Part shown: positions 53,387 through 64,000 of the stretch, piece after piece
Position numbering within the stretch: the first letter of the stretch is position 1
How the letters are laid out: the number at the start of each line of letters is the position of its first letter
Assembly: GCA_020466095.1 (NCBI GenBank)
Contig: CM035807.1
Location: 51,922,752 to 51,986,751, forward strand
Direction of reading: 5' to 3'
Length of the DNA: 64,000 bases
Source of the DNA: Chlorops oryzae
Taxonomy: Eukaryota; Arthropoda; Insecta; Diptera; Chloropidae
Translations under genes and position numbers: made by a program
The notes under the pieces: generated by a model
What the model was told of the DNA's origin: nothing
Database searches by the model: none
The model's input: the letters and a program-made list of their open reading frames with translations, nothing else

Positions 53387-54946
53387 TGATTCTACTCTTT
53401 CAACTCTTCTCTTAATCTTAAATTTTTGTCTTAATTCTCTTCTCTTGCTCCTATCTTCTTCTTACGATTTTGTAAAGGTGATAAGTACCATGGCTTTCAA
53501 CTCAATTTCATTCTCAGTGATTTCTATGGTTACTCTTCTCGACTCTCCCTTAATTTGATGCGCGGTTCAGCATATGATGGTTTTGACGGGGATCATAAAG
53601 CTGTATTTCATGAATTAAATAAAAATCATACTTGACTAAAAGTTGTTCATTTAAATGATTAAGTTGATAAAGTTGATTATCTGCGATATGTATTCTTCCA
53701 GGCACCTGTGGACTTAATATGTGTATCTGAAACTTGGTTCCATAGTGAAATACTGAACCAGCAACTTGATATTGATAACTACCAATTATTTCGTAACGAT
53801 CGCGATATTAGACGAGGTGGTGGTATTGCTATTTATTGCAAGTCATCCTTGAATGCCAAAATTGTGTTTAAGTCAAGTGATAGTAACGTTGAATATTTAG
53901 TGTTAGAGATCTCGCAAGGAAATAATAAGGTACTGATTGCGTGTGTTTACAACCCGCATCGGCATTTTACTCTTGATCCGTTCTTCAATACACTACTACC
54001 AGTCATTTCGCAATATGACTTCATTATAACCTGTGGTGACTTTAATGTTGACTTACTTCTGAATGATGCATTCTCTTGCGATTTAAAGGATCTGATGTCA
54101 TCAACTGGTCTCTCTCTGGTCAACAATGATAGACCCACCAGACGTGTAATTGGGGCTAGGTTCAGTTTGCTTGACCTTTTCATGACGTCAGATGTAAGCA
54201 AGGTTGTTTACTATAATCAAATTCCGTTTATTTCGGACCATGACCTTATTATTTGCGTGTTTGATATATATCTAAGCCATCAGCGTTGCAGCAATCAGTT
54301 CTCGTATAGAGATCTGAAATCTATCGATTTAATTGCCTTGAATGATGACCTGCTCAATATACCGTGGTCTGACTGCTGGTATGCAGATTCTGTTGATCAT
54401 AAGCTAGAAATTCTCTTGGATGCCATCTACTTTGTATTTGACAAACACGTTCCGGTAAAACTTAAGCAAATTTGTAATATTGCCTGTCCATGGTATAATG
54501 CAAGGATCGAGTCAGCAATCAAATCTCGTAACAAGCTACATAGAAAGTGGAAGATCACTCCTTTCATCTTAAACTGGAATGCATACAAAATAGCTAGAAA
54601 CCAAACAACTGCTCTAATACGAGCTGCGAAGAGGAGGTACTATGAGTCTAAATTAGACCCTTCACTGCCACCGAGAAAACTTTATAACAATTTGCGCAGC
54701 CTTAACGTTTATGGGGAAAAAAAGGAAAGTTGCAACATTGATCCCGATCTCTTAAATGAATTTTTTGTGGCGCAGGGCACTTGTGATTCTGAAACAGATC
54801 TAAATTTATTATTGGATCATTCGTCTTGTAATGCGACTTTTCAATTCTCTTGTGTCAGTGATATTGATGTACTTAAATGCTTCAAACGCATTCGAACTAA
54901 TGCTGTTGGTGAAGATGGTTTGCCAATCAAATTCATCAAACTTATA

Positions 54947-56232
54947 TTGGTGTAGTAAAAAGAAATCCATTATTTTTGCATTACATTGAGGGCTTTATTT
55001 AAGATAGCTAGAATGACCCGATTTAGGTCAAATATGCGCCGTTTTGTTCGATAACTTGTTGCCATTTTAAAGGTAATTTCATTATGCCTCTCTCATAGAA
55101 GCCCTCGTTCCTATTAGCAAAAAATTGAGACAGTCGAATTTCAGAAGCCTCTCTTGAAGCGAATGTTTCACCAGCAAAATTGTTCGCCATGGACAGGAAC
55201 AGATGGTAATCACTTGGTGCCAGGTCCGGACTATAAAGTGGATGCAGAAGAACCTCCCAACCAAACTCCCGGAGCTTCTGGCGAGTCGCTATCGATGTGT
55301 GTGGCCTGGCGTTGTCCTGATGGAACACAATTCCTCTCCTTTTGGCCAAAGCTGGCCGCTTATGGGCGATTGCTTCCTTCAGACGGTCCAATTGTTGACA
55401 GTAGAGTTCCGAGTTAAGAGTTTTGCCGTATGGGAGCAGCTCAAAGTAGATAATTCCCTGCCAATCCCACCAAACACACAGCAAAACCTTCCTGGCCGTC
55501 AATCCTGGCTTGGCCACCGTTTCCGCCGGTTCACCGTGTTTCGACCTCGACCGTTTTCGCTTGACGTTGTCGTAAGTGACCTACTTTTCATCACCAGTCA
55601 CCAACCGCTTCAGAAATGGGTCGATTTTGTTGCGGTTCAGCAGCGATTCGCAGATGGAAATTCGGTCTATGAGGTTTTTTGCGTTAACTCGTGTGGCACC
55701 CATACATCGAGCTTCTTTGTGTATCCAGCCTTATTCAAATGGTTCCAAACGGTTTTTTGTGCAATCTTTAGCTCTTTTGCAATCGAAACAGTGCTAACAT
55801 GACGGTCGGACTCGATAATTTCCATGATTTTATCGACATTTTCGACAATTGGCCTTCCAGTGCGTGGTGCATCCTTGACATCGAAGTTACCGGAACGGAA
55901 TCGACGAAACCAAAATTGCGCATGATTGGCTGTTACAGTATCAGGTCCATAAACGCTATTCACATTTTCAGCCGCCTGGCTTGCGTTTTCTCCCTTATCG
56001 AAGAAAAACTGTAAAATGTAGCGAATTTTCTCTTTGCTGATGTCCATCTTTGACAAGCTCTCAAACAAAACTGAATCAATCAATCAAAAAAGTGTCAAAA
56101 AAGCTTTTTTAGTAGGAACTGTCATCTTTCTAATGCCCCCTAGCGGAACACGATCGGACTTATACAACGCGAGATGCAGATAAATAACGCCATCTATTGG
56201 AAAAATAATGGATTTCTTTTTACTACACCTAA
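54947..56232 (-). mobile_element. mariner transposon, copy 3
   Basis: 1286 bp, inverted ends TTGGTGTAGTAAAAAGAAA (left) and the inverse of TTAGGTGTAGTAAAAAG (right), TA duplications at 54945-54946 and 56233-56234. It sits inside LINE ORF2. Confidence 0.95.
55023..56083 (-). pseudogene. mariner transposase, copy 3, broken
   Basis: The N-terminal frame (56083-55667) ends after ELTQK because one T is missing from the run at about 55675. In the catalytic part the Trp codon of DEKW is a TAG (55581-55583). The HQDNARPHTS and SPDLAPSDYH motifs remain. Its lesions differ from those in copies 1 and 2. Confidence 0.92.
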
Positions 56233-57919
56233 TATTACCGTTTATATTAAGCCCATTAACGCACATAATTAATCATTGTTTTGCAACCTCTAAATTTCCA
56301 TTATTATGGAAAGTTGCCATTGTATTGCCTGTAGCAAAAAAACCAAATTCGTCTTGCCCTAATGACTTCCGTCCTATAAGCGTTCTACCTTGCTTTTCTA
56401 AAGTCATTGAAATGCTCATGTGTGATCAAATATCTTCCTTTTTGTCGAGCCATAACCTGCTTTCGCCTTACCAGTCTGGTTTCCGAAAGGGACATAGTTG
56501 CACCACAGCAACAATGAAGCTTCTTAATGATATTAGTGTAGAGTATGACAATGACAATCTAACGCTGCTTTGCCTATTAGATTTTTCGAAAGCTTTCGAT
56601 AGCGTTGACCATAAATTGTTATGCGCTAAACTGGCGAGAATCTTTGGGTTCTCCAGCTCAGCGGTTAATCTTATTTCATGCTATCTTAGCAAAAGAAGAC
56701 AACGAGTAAATGCTTATTCGTCCACCTCATCCTATAAACAAATAAAAGCCGGTGTGCCACAAGGCTCGGTGCTCGGGCCACTCTTGTTCTCCATTTTTTT
56801 AAATGATATCTTTAAGGTTTGTCGATATGTTCATCTGCTGGCTTTTGCAGATGATGTACAAGCGTACTGTTCGGCGAGAGTGGGACTAATTGATGATCTC
56901 GTTGAACGTGTCAATGATGATCTGCTAAGAATTTTTGAGTGGGCCACCCTAAATCATTTGACACTTAATCCCCTCAAATCTTATGTGTTGCCGATATGCA
57001 AAAACCAGCAAATTATCAGTAACATTTCACAAATTCGTCTTAGTGGAGTGGAACTAACCTTAGTGGTGAAAGTCACTAGCCTTGGTTATGTCTTGAACTC
57101 TTCCCTAAGTTGTACGGATCACGTAAACAGCATTGTAAAGCGTATATACATAACACTAAGGAATCTGAGGAGATCTTCTTACTTTACACCAATTGAGACC
57201 AAAAGAAAGCTTGTACTGCAAGTAATAGTTCCCTGGTTGACGTATTTTGCTACAGTTTATAGTAAGCTAGATGCATTGTCATTAAGTAAACTGCAAATAG
57301 CCTTTAATGCAGCCACGCGCTACGTCTATGGTCTTAGACCATCTGATCATATCTCCGCATGGGAAAACAAGATTTTAGGGTGCAAAGTAAGTGATTTCTT
57401 AGCAATAAGAAACTGCTTATTTCTGCATAGATTACTGAATTTCAAATGCCCACTTTACTTCTATGTCACCATTCGTCGATTTTTGAGCGGTAAAACTAGA
57501 ATGTTAATACCTCCAAGGTTCAGAACTCTCACATCGTCCAGGCTTTTCTTTGTCAACGCCATCAGAACATGGAATGAACTGCCTATTTCTGTTAGACGAA
57601 TTGGCAGAGAAAGTGACTTTAGAAAATCACTGAAAGTTTATTTTATGCCTAATTGAAAGTTAATTTATTTTGCAAAGTCCAACTACTTTCACCTACCTTA
57701 TTCTAAATTTTTCTTCTCACTATTTTTTAATCTCTTTTCGCACTTCATTCTTTTATACCCTATATTCTCTTCTTTTTTTTAGCATTAAGTAGTCATTAAG
57801 GACCCATTGTTAATTTCTTAGTTATAATTTTTTCCGAGTTGACTATTATGTTCCACCCACACAAATTGTACTATAAAAGATTTAAATCTTAGTGTGCTAA
57901 CAAATGTAAATTCTTGAAT

Positions 57920-58830
57920 AAATATGAAAATATTTATATACGCCAGAACTCGGACGGCTCGAGAATAATCCGAAAATCGCTCTAGAATATCTTCCGTCAC
58001 ATCCAGTGTAGCAGCATGCGTTCGAAGCGGCTTCCTCTCTTCATCCGTTTCAGAAGATAGAGTGGAGCCGCGGCTTCGCCAGTGGGCTAAAGGTAAAGGA
58101 AGCCACGCTGGCCCATGCCACCACAAATCATAAACCCTTAAGTCACCAGCATTCACTCCACGGCCAGCTAAATCAGCTGGATTGCATTCTGAGTCAACAT
58201 GCAGCCATCTCGAGGGGCCTATGCAATGCAGAATTTTGGAATCACGATTGGCTATAAAACTTTTCCAATGACACGGCGGTTTTTGTAGCCACGCCAAAAC
58301 AATTGTACAATCAGTCCAAAAGAAGCGTTTATGTGGAACTATAGGCATGTGCAGTGAGAACGCTTCCTGCATTTCTGCAAGCAGCACAGCTCCACACAAC
58401 TCCAATCGAGGTAGAGATATAGTTTTTGCCGGGGCGACTCGACTCTTTGCTGCGAGCAGATGTGTTGTCACCCGATCTCCGTCTGCTGTGCGCACATATA
58501 GTGCAGCTCCGTATGCCTTTTCGGAGGCGTCACAAAATCCGTGAAGTTCGAAGTCACAATTTGGTTGAAATTCTTCCCAACGCGGCACCCTAATATCATT
58601 GATATAAGGAAAATTTTTTTAAAAGATTGCCCAATTGTTCACGCAAGCAGGAGGAAATGGAGCTCCCAATCGATCCGCGCTAGCCAGATATCTTGCATTA
58701 AAATCTTCGCAGATACGACGATTGGATCGAATACCTTCGCAATCTGAGGCAAAATTTCCCTTTTCGTATATGAAAATTTCAATCATGCTCAAAATTCCAA
58801 ACGCAATTTTCTCGAAATTCTTACGTGATA
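57920..58830 (-). pseudogene. BEL/Pao RNase H region (BEL-C, proximal part)
   Basis: A 256-codon minus-strand frame begins [20 protein letters not shown] and includes [16 protein letters not shown] (RNase H Asp), [14 protein letters not shown] (Glu), [12 protein letters not shown] (Asp) and [13 protein letters not shown], all BEL/Pao RNase H motifs. Upstream, at 58.6-58.8 kb, KVFDPIVVSAKILMQD and WLARIDWE continue the RT connection in another frame. The CR1-like LINE cuts it at about 57920, just after VRVLAYI. RT proper is not present further right. Confidence 0.75.
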
Positions 58831-60075
58831 GAATTTTTTTGACATTTTTCAATTTTTCGGGAGACAAAATCAAACAGAAACACTAGTAAACTTTAAAGGA
58901 GGATTTCGTTGCAGACCAGTGTAATTTGCATTTTTTTATATATCACAAATAATCCCGATTAATTTTGAATTACTTCACATTCTTTCCCACTAATAATTCA
59001 AAATTTCACCTGAATGAAAATAATATAGATATTGGTTAAAAAGCCCGTTCAGCCTGTTTTATCCCGTTTTGTTGCGCAAATAACGTTTCAGACGGCGCAG
59101 TGAAGAAAACGATCCCTCGCTGGACGCAATCGTCATAGGTAAAGTCGCTCCAAGCTGTAACAGCCGACTAATTGTTGGCTAAAACATAAAATCGCAATTG
59201 TTTAAGGCGTTATTAAAAGTGTCTGGGCGGTTTTCTGAGGGCAATTGTGCGCAGTGCCTATAAAATTTTCTAATTAATCAAAAACACAAAAAAAAAAAAC
59301 ATATGAGTTGACAATAATAGAAAATCAATTTTTGGATTTGTTTGGCAGTTCTAAAGCAGAGTTGCACAAGTTAAGCTATTCAAAAAAAGTTTATGTCGAC
59401 TAAAAACAGTCTTCAATCAATGATTTGTTTTATTAAATTTTTGTTAATTGGTTCCTTTTTTAATAGATCCTTGTTATAGTAAAAATGGATGATTTTGGTG
59501 CAAAAAATGCTGCCCAACATAAAAAATTTTTCGATTTAACGAAATAGGCGTGCAATAACATAAATATAAGGTTCGTTTTATTGGACATCCACTGAACATA
59601 TATTTAGGAAAGTCGGGTATACGAAATTTTGAACTTTTGAAAGTAAAAAATCCAAGAATTACAAACAATATATAAAAACTGCTGAAGTTTCGCACCCTGT
59701 AAAAGCGTCCCACGCTTATTCATCGAATTCACTTTTGTATGTGCTGTTATTTTAAAATTTATATTATTTTAATTATATCTGAAAAATACAACGAAAAGGT
59801 AAACTAATTGGTTATTATTTAAATTTCGTTCCTTTGAAATTAGTCTGGCAGCATTCGTACTGTAGTACAACTTTTTTATATATCTCTTTGAAATGAAGAA
59901 AGGTTGAACTATTTTATCGAAAAAATTGTCTTACGTGTAAACGCGTAAACACCCAAAATCCGCACTCCCCCTCCCCCTTCCCCTTGGATACGACCCTGTT
60001 ATGTATAAATGATTTTTCGGCGCTCGGGAAATTATATATAGCGAATCGATCTATGTAGATATAGAGACGCGTTAT
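58831..60075. other. noncoding AT-rich DNA, no gene
   Basis: No coding motif, RNA gene or shared repeat was recognised. It contains a C-rich block CACTCCCCCTCCCCCTTCCC near 59963-59983. Confidence 0.4.
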
Positions 60076-61102
60076 TTAAGTTAAAACTTCAATATAATTT
60101 TCCTCATATATTTTTTGGATTAAATATTTGGATTTTGAATTTGCACTTTTCTCAAATACATATGCAAACGTACCTTCAGAATCAGGAACTGAATTGGTGG
60201 ATGGTTTGAAAATCCGGCTTGAAGGACCAATGTTTTGTGTGTGATTCTGGATAGATATGTGAAGTGTAGGTGATTGTGATGTGTGCCAATATGAAGTGTG
60301 TGGCAATAAGAAGTGTGTGCCACGATGAAGTTTAGATAAATTCTGATGATTTCCAAATGTGGACTGTAGTACAGATGTATTTTTCTTTGACTCTTCAAGG
60401 AAGATTCAAGTCAAAGTACCCGAAAGAAAAGAAGAATAACAAGAAATCAGAATTTGTAACTTTCGAAATAAAACGCAAATATATTTGATTTGATCAGCGT
60501 GGGAATGCTATCTTTATTTGTATACCTTTTTCGATGGAGCTCCAGAACGAAAGTGAGAAAGTAAACCCGAACGGAAGCCGAGCTTACTTCTCACCGCGAA
60601 AAGAAATTGTTATAGTTCGCCTGGTATAAAGCTAGTATTTTATTGTACTAAAATAAGGCATTAGGAGCCTTCTCTTTCTAAGGGTTTCGATATTGGTTTT
60701 GATCCTTTTGTTGCGATCAGCACAGAGTGGAATGAATGTTTGCTCCAATTATGTCTATATCATTGTCCGTATTGGTGTTTATGTGTGGAATGGATATGTG
60801 AATAAGAAGTGCTATTCCGCCATAAGCGCTAGTGGAAGAGTTTTTGTGTAGAAGCGAATAATTGATTGGGATGAATATGTTTGCGGTTGAATGTAGATGT
60901 GTTTCTTGTAGAGAAATTATATGTGGACGTTGTTCTTCTATTACAATTGGTGGATAATTGCAACTGTTAACGTATCCGTTTATGTTCCACTGCATTATTT
61001 TTACAATTTGGTTTTTAAAATAGGGTATATAAAAAAATCTGAGAGAGTTAGGGGAAAGATAAAAGATTAACCTGAGGGGTAGAGTTAGAAAGTGAAAATA
61101 AT

Positions 61103-61138
<36 letters not shown>

Positions 61139-62100
61139 CAATGAATTTATACTCTAAGTCTATTTGTGCGTTTTTAGTTTTAGCTGTGACTTTGGGTCAC
61201 TTTTTTTGTTTTTGGAGAATATTCTTAGCTTTGAGTCCGAAGACATTGTTGATGTTTCTCGGTGGGTAGATTTTTGGGGCTTCGATGTGAAAGTGTTCAA
61301 GTCATCACATGTTAATGCTTTCCTTTTAGCTTGCGAGCTAGTGCTTGAGACAGGCTTAACTTCAGTTGTATTTCATTTGATTTTGTTTTTAGATAATATT
61401 GTGATTGTGGCTGACGGTGTGTTGTTGGTTGTGTTGTTTATGTTGTTTATGTTATGAGTTAGTGACTTTGCTTGAGTATTGATTAAGAGGATGAATGTGG
61501 CGGCTTTTGGCGATAAATAGAGCTGTTTTGTGGTCAACTTTTTGCGTAACTTTGATTGCTGTAATTTATTTTTGTTTGATGAAGCTGGGTTATTTTTTAT
61601 CGAATGGACTGTGGGTTTTTGTATTTCTGGTAGATTTCTGCAATTTATACATGATGGCAGATTGGTGAAAAATTTCGTTCTCTGTTGTATGTACCTCTTC
61701 GGAGCAGTTGGGGCATAACTCATTGCTTTTGCATACTGGTGTAGGGTGGCTAAATCGGAGGCATTTTTTGCAGCGTAAAGGTAGCGGAATATATGTGCGG
61801 ACGTATACTTGTTCATATCCTACCATTATGGTCTCTGGAATGTTGATTGTTTTGAACGTGATGATAATAAGTCCCGTTTCTTTAAGATGTCCATCTGGTT
61901 TTTTCATAATTTTACGACTTTCAGTAATGTTTTGAGATTTGAGTTCGTCTAATATTTCTTTTTCGGGTATATTAGGAAGTTCATTAAAATATATTACGCC
62001 TTTTGAGATATTTAACGTTTTAAGTTCAATTGCGATAACTAATGTGTGGCCAATATTGTTGATTTTAGTAGTTTTTTTTGTTTGAGTTGTGTTTTTATTT
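60076..62100 (-). pseudogene. second Jockey-like LINE: ORF1 and start of ORF2, broken
   Basis: Minus strand. From about 62090 to 61590, Gag-like ORF1 reads VIYFNELPNIPEKEILDELK, then GYEQVYVRTYIPLPLRCKKC and CLRFSHPTPVCKSNELCPNC, a Jockey zinc-knuckle array; its end, with a further CINC, is in another frame (61816-61373). The endonuclease begins at 60995: MQWNINGYVNSCNYPPIVIE, with ISLQETHLHS (catalytic Glu) and AYGGIALLIHISIP. After a 0.3-kb unrelated block (60410-60710) a stretch at 60300 resumes SYWHTSQSPTLHISIQNH. The rest of ORF2 is lost. Confidence 0.7.
61105..61142. repeat. TA dinucleotide microsatellite
   Basis: Alternating T and A with one AA/TT interruption, between ORF1 and ORF2 of the second Jockey-like element. 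Confidence 0.9.
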
Positions 62101-62642
62101 TTTTATATGGAGAGCCCCTGCTCTTGTTTTTTACATGATTCTACTTCACCACTAAATGTATAGTCTATTGATTTTTTTTTTTTATTCAGAAGTGAAAAAC
62201 ATTTTCAAACGAGGCACCGTCGGTTCTGCTGATTGTGGTGAATTTCGGCTCATATAATAGGTCTTAATTGTTATTTGTTGTTTTAAAAATTTTGTTTATA
62301 TCACGTGGCTACGCCATGATAGTGTTCACCAAAAGCTGATAACAATAAATTTGAGGAGGTTTGTTTTTGTGACTTATGCAAATGGGAATTGGAATGCTAT
62401 TCTCTCGTGAAAGTGTTTTCGCGTCTTTACTTAAAGAAGATCGGAGCGAAACTGAAACATATTTATTACTTATGTAGGGACAGTAGTTTCTGATTCTTAA
62501 CAACCTTCTACTTTAAATTTCGCTCCAGCTGTCGTCCTTCGTTGGCAGAGCTCCTAGGTTAAAATTAAAAACGCTCGTTCTGCAAATAAATAAATTAAAA
62601 TATAATAAATATAAATAATATAATACTTTTTTTTTTTCTTAG

Positions 62643-62840
62643 TCATGTTTGTCATAGGTGGCGATCGTGAAACGAAAACCCCTACGATTGAAATATCTGA
62701 AGAGCCCTCTTGGAAAAGTTTATGGATGTGTGAGACAGCAACTTCAGTGTATCACATGGCATTTAGCCATGACGGGACGTTGTTTGCAACATGTGGTAGA
62801 AATGACCGTCTCGTAAAAATTTGGTACGAAAACAAACAAG
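62643..62840 (+). CDS. DmX: DmX / rabconnectin-3 alpha exon (WD repeats)
   Basis: The acceptor is a T tract then CTTAG (ending 62642); the donor is AACAAG|GTAAAC at 62841. The exon is 198 bases and encodes PSWKSLWMCETATSVYHMAF, then SHDGTLFATCGRNDRLVKIW, a WD blade highly characteristic of DmX/DMXL proteins (their SWK-x-x-W-x-CKTA and FSPDG-x-FFATAGKDD segments). It completes a codon with the lone G of the 5590 exon and hands a lone G to the next exon. A second acceptor ending at 62657 would shorten it by 15 bases without changing the frame. No ATG start is needed, because this is an internal exon. Confidence 0.85.
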
Positions 62841-62890
62841 GTAAACAAAAACCAAAAGTACTAAGGACACTACACTAAAAAAACAAACAG
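62841..62890 (+). other. DmX: short DmX intron (50 bp)
   Basis: GTAAAC to AAACAG. Removing it joins ENKQ to VLFPSSNT in frame. Such short introns are usual in flies. Without splicing the frame meets a TAA at 62876. Confidence 0.75.
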
Positions 62891-64000
62891 TCTTATTTCC
62901 ATCTAGCAATACCGATAAAGGCTTTAGCAAGGATGATGTGCCACCTAATTATACGTATGTTTATATTGCTCATCCACGAGCAGTTACGCAGCTCACCTGG
63001 AGAAAAACAAGCAAATATATGCCTAAGGGGTCTGTTTCTAACATGATAATAACTTCGTGCTTGGATAATATATGCCGCATTTGGATTGAAACGGTTTTGC
63101 CCGATGACGGACTTATAAATATGACACAATTTGATCCTTTAACAACTGAAAACCCTAAATTTAGAACACATAGACACAAACATAGATTTGTTCAAAGGCT
63201 GAAACATATGAAGGCATGTTTTCATGTTCGTCGACATGTGAAAAATGGCTCCCAAAGTATTGAAAATGGCTTTAACGAGCTTTTAACAATTCATGACCAC
63301 CGCATTCCATCTTTGCCCTCCTCATGCAGTGTCCATGACTTTCATTCATATGGATATCACGGAACAGGTGTTTCCCCCGGAATGCATTTCCATTTGGCTG
63401 CGTCAATAAATGCAGAAACTGACATTCCTCTTGTCCCAACTCTGAAACCGACAAGTTCTTACCAAAATAGTTTTATTCTGCATTGGTTAAATAACAAGGA
63501 AATGTACTTCAGTCTCCGAGCGGAGTCTATTTTACAAGAGCTTACAAAAAAAGTCTTATATGAAGAAAATAAATGTCACACAGCAGAGGACAAACCGAAT
63601 AAAGAACCAGAATCCCAAACTGCTTGTTCTTACTCTCAGGCAAGGCCAATGGAGAGCGTAGAAATGAACTATGACGTTGGAAACGGAAAATCGACGGTAT
63701 CCACATCGTGGGCAGAAAACTCAATATCAAAGGCATCTTCACTTAGTTCTCTCAAAAGTGAAAACACTACAGAAGTTCATCACTTCGCGGATTCCCTGGA
63801 TGTTAAAATAGACAGTTTGCTTCGTGACTGGCACCAAGATCCTGATTTATTATTTTCTATTCACCCGATAGATGGGAGCTTTCTTATATGGATTGTTGAA
63901 TGGCTCGATGATTTCTTTCCTGGCTCATTTCGTCAGGCACAAGTTTCGTTTTCTACACGAATACCTTCTGCTCTTCCTCTTGGAGATTCTTCATCTCTTT
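62891..64000 (+). CDS. DmX: DmX / rabconnectin-3 alpha exon, runs off the window
   Basis: About 370 codons stay open to the window end. Motifs in order: YVYIAHPRAVTQLTWRKTSK and YMPKGSVSNM (63020), ITSCLDNICRIWIETVLPDD (a WD blade), RHKHRFVQRLKHMKACFH (about 63175-63225), VHDFHSYGYHGTGVSPGMHF, HLAASINAETDIPLVPTL (63390-63440), FILHWLNNKEMYFSLRAESI, and LLRDWHQDPDLLFSIHPIDG then GSFRQAQVSFSTRIP near the end. This order is the DmX/DMXL WD and RAVE-like N-terminal region. The protein acts with Rbcn-3B on V-ATPase assembly and endosomal acidification, affecting Notch signalling in flies. The full family protein is about 3000 residues, so most lies beyond 64000. Confidence 0.9.

Larger units (their letters stand above)
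53590..57656 (+). pseudogene. LINE ORF2: endonuclease and reverse transcriptase, split by mariner
   Basis: The endonuclease starts near 53630 with VDYLRYVFFQAPVD (one TAA at about 53660 breaks the start) and continues DLICVSETWF (catalytic Glu), TCGDFNVDLLL and ISDHDLII. RT follows after the mariner: PVAKKPNSSCPNDFRPIS, LLDFSKAFDSVDHKLL (palm Asp), GVPQGSVLGPLLFSIFLND and LAFADDVQAY (FADD at about 56844-56855). It ends at a TGA at 57656. Joined across the single mariner (54947-56232) it is about 1350 codons. Apart from that insertion and the early stop it looks well preserved. It would nick DNA and copy its RNA there. Confidence 0.8.
52530..57920 (+). mobile_element. CR1-like non-LTR retrotransposon, split by mariner
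   Basis: It carries a short 5' leader, ORF1 (52607-53386), ORF2 (about 53590-57656) and a 3' UTR ending near an AATAAATATGAAAAT tail (about 57905). It lies inside BEL-C on the opposite strand. Ends are approximate and no target duplication could be fixed. ORF2 is interrupted by mariner copy 3; removing it with one TA restores the frame. Assignment to the CR1/Jockey superfamily rests on ORF1 and RT motifs. Confidence 0.75.
5737..62642 (+). other. DmX: giant DmX intron filled with nested transposons
   Basis: The donor is CAAACG|GTAAGC (5737). The acceptor is a T run followed by CTTAG (ending 62642); an alternative AG ending at 62657 is also in phase. Phase 1 on the left (a lone G) joins with TC (62643) or with GT (62658) to keep the same frame. 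The intron is about 56.9 kb and made almost entirely of mobile elements listed separately. That the two exon groups belong to one gene is inferred from protein order within the DmX family and from phase; a transcript would prove it. Confidence 0.7.

Overview
This is AT-rich nuclear DNA from an insect, most likely a higher (brachyceran) fly. The only host gene I can defend is a DmX / rabconnectin-3 alpha homologue on the + strand. The organism call rests on the mixture of mobile elements (BEL/Pao, errantivirus-like Ty3, Jockey-like, CR1-like, mariner, Transib, foldback) and on that gene; I cannot name the species.

Gene layout. One DmX exon lies at 5590-5736 and the next two at 62643-62840 and 62891-64000 (open at the window end). 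Splice phases agree across the 57-kb gap, so almost the whole window is one giant DmX intron packed with nested transposons. The 5590 exon carries an apparent one-base insertion in a T run (5606-5611).

Region by region. 1-1.95 kb: no gene seen. 1.96-4.78 kb: MULE-type DNA transposon with FLYWCH, transposase and RING parts. 7.2-9.2 kb: dispersed and tandem repeats. 9.2-15.7 kb: a decayed minus-strand BEL/Pao element split by a nearly complete Transib (RAG1-related) transposase at 9.87-11.88 kb. 15.78-27.78 kb: a Ty3/errantivirus-like LTR element (two LTRs, 4-bp GATT target duplication) with decayed gag, pol and env and, joined in frame to the end of pol, a decayed classical protein tyrosine phosphatase domain; a mariner has inserted near its 3' part. 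28.6-29.93 and 44.69-45.68 kb: two halves of one minus-strand Jockey-like element, split by a 14.7-kb foldback-type element (29,935-44,675) with 9-bp target duplication, about 2.1-kb inverted arms and several tRNA-like segments per arm. Inside that foldback sits a very young, apparently intact BEL/Pao element (LTRs identical by eye, 1766-codon ORF with an N-terminal PHD finger), and in its right arm a mariner and a 0.47-kb insertion that the left arm lacks. 45.7-52.5 kb: Ty3 integrase, an LTR with primer site, and pieces of BEL, Jockey and SAP-domain gag. 52.5-57.9 kb: a CR1-like LINE split by a third mariner and itself inserted in another minus-strand BEL. 60.1-62.1 kb: a second minus-strand Jockey-like element.

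How it fits together. The window reads as a nesting history: BEL-B was cut by Transib and its right side was reached by the Ty3 element; a Jockey-like element was cut by the foldback, which was then cut by BEL-A and by mariner; BEL-C was cut by the CR1-like LINE, then mariner. The most unusual item is the tyrosine phosphatase domain carried by the Ty3/errantivirus-like element; second is the foldback whose arms carry tRNA-like (B-box) sequences. All domain assignments are by eye from translated motifs, with no database search.
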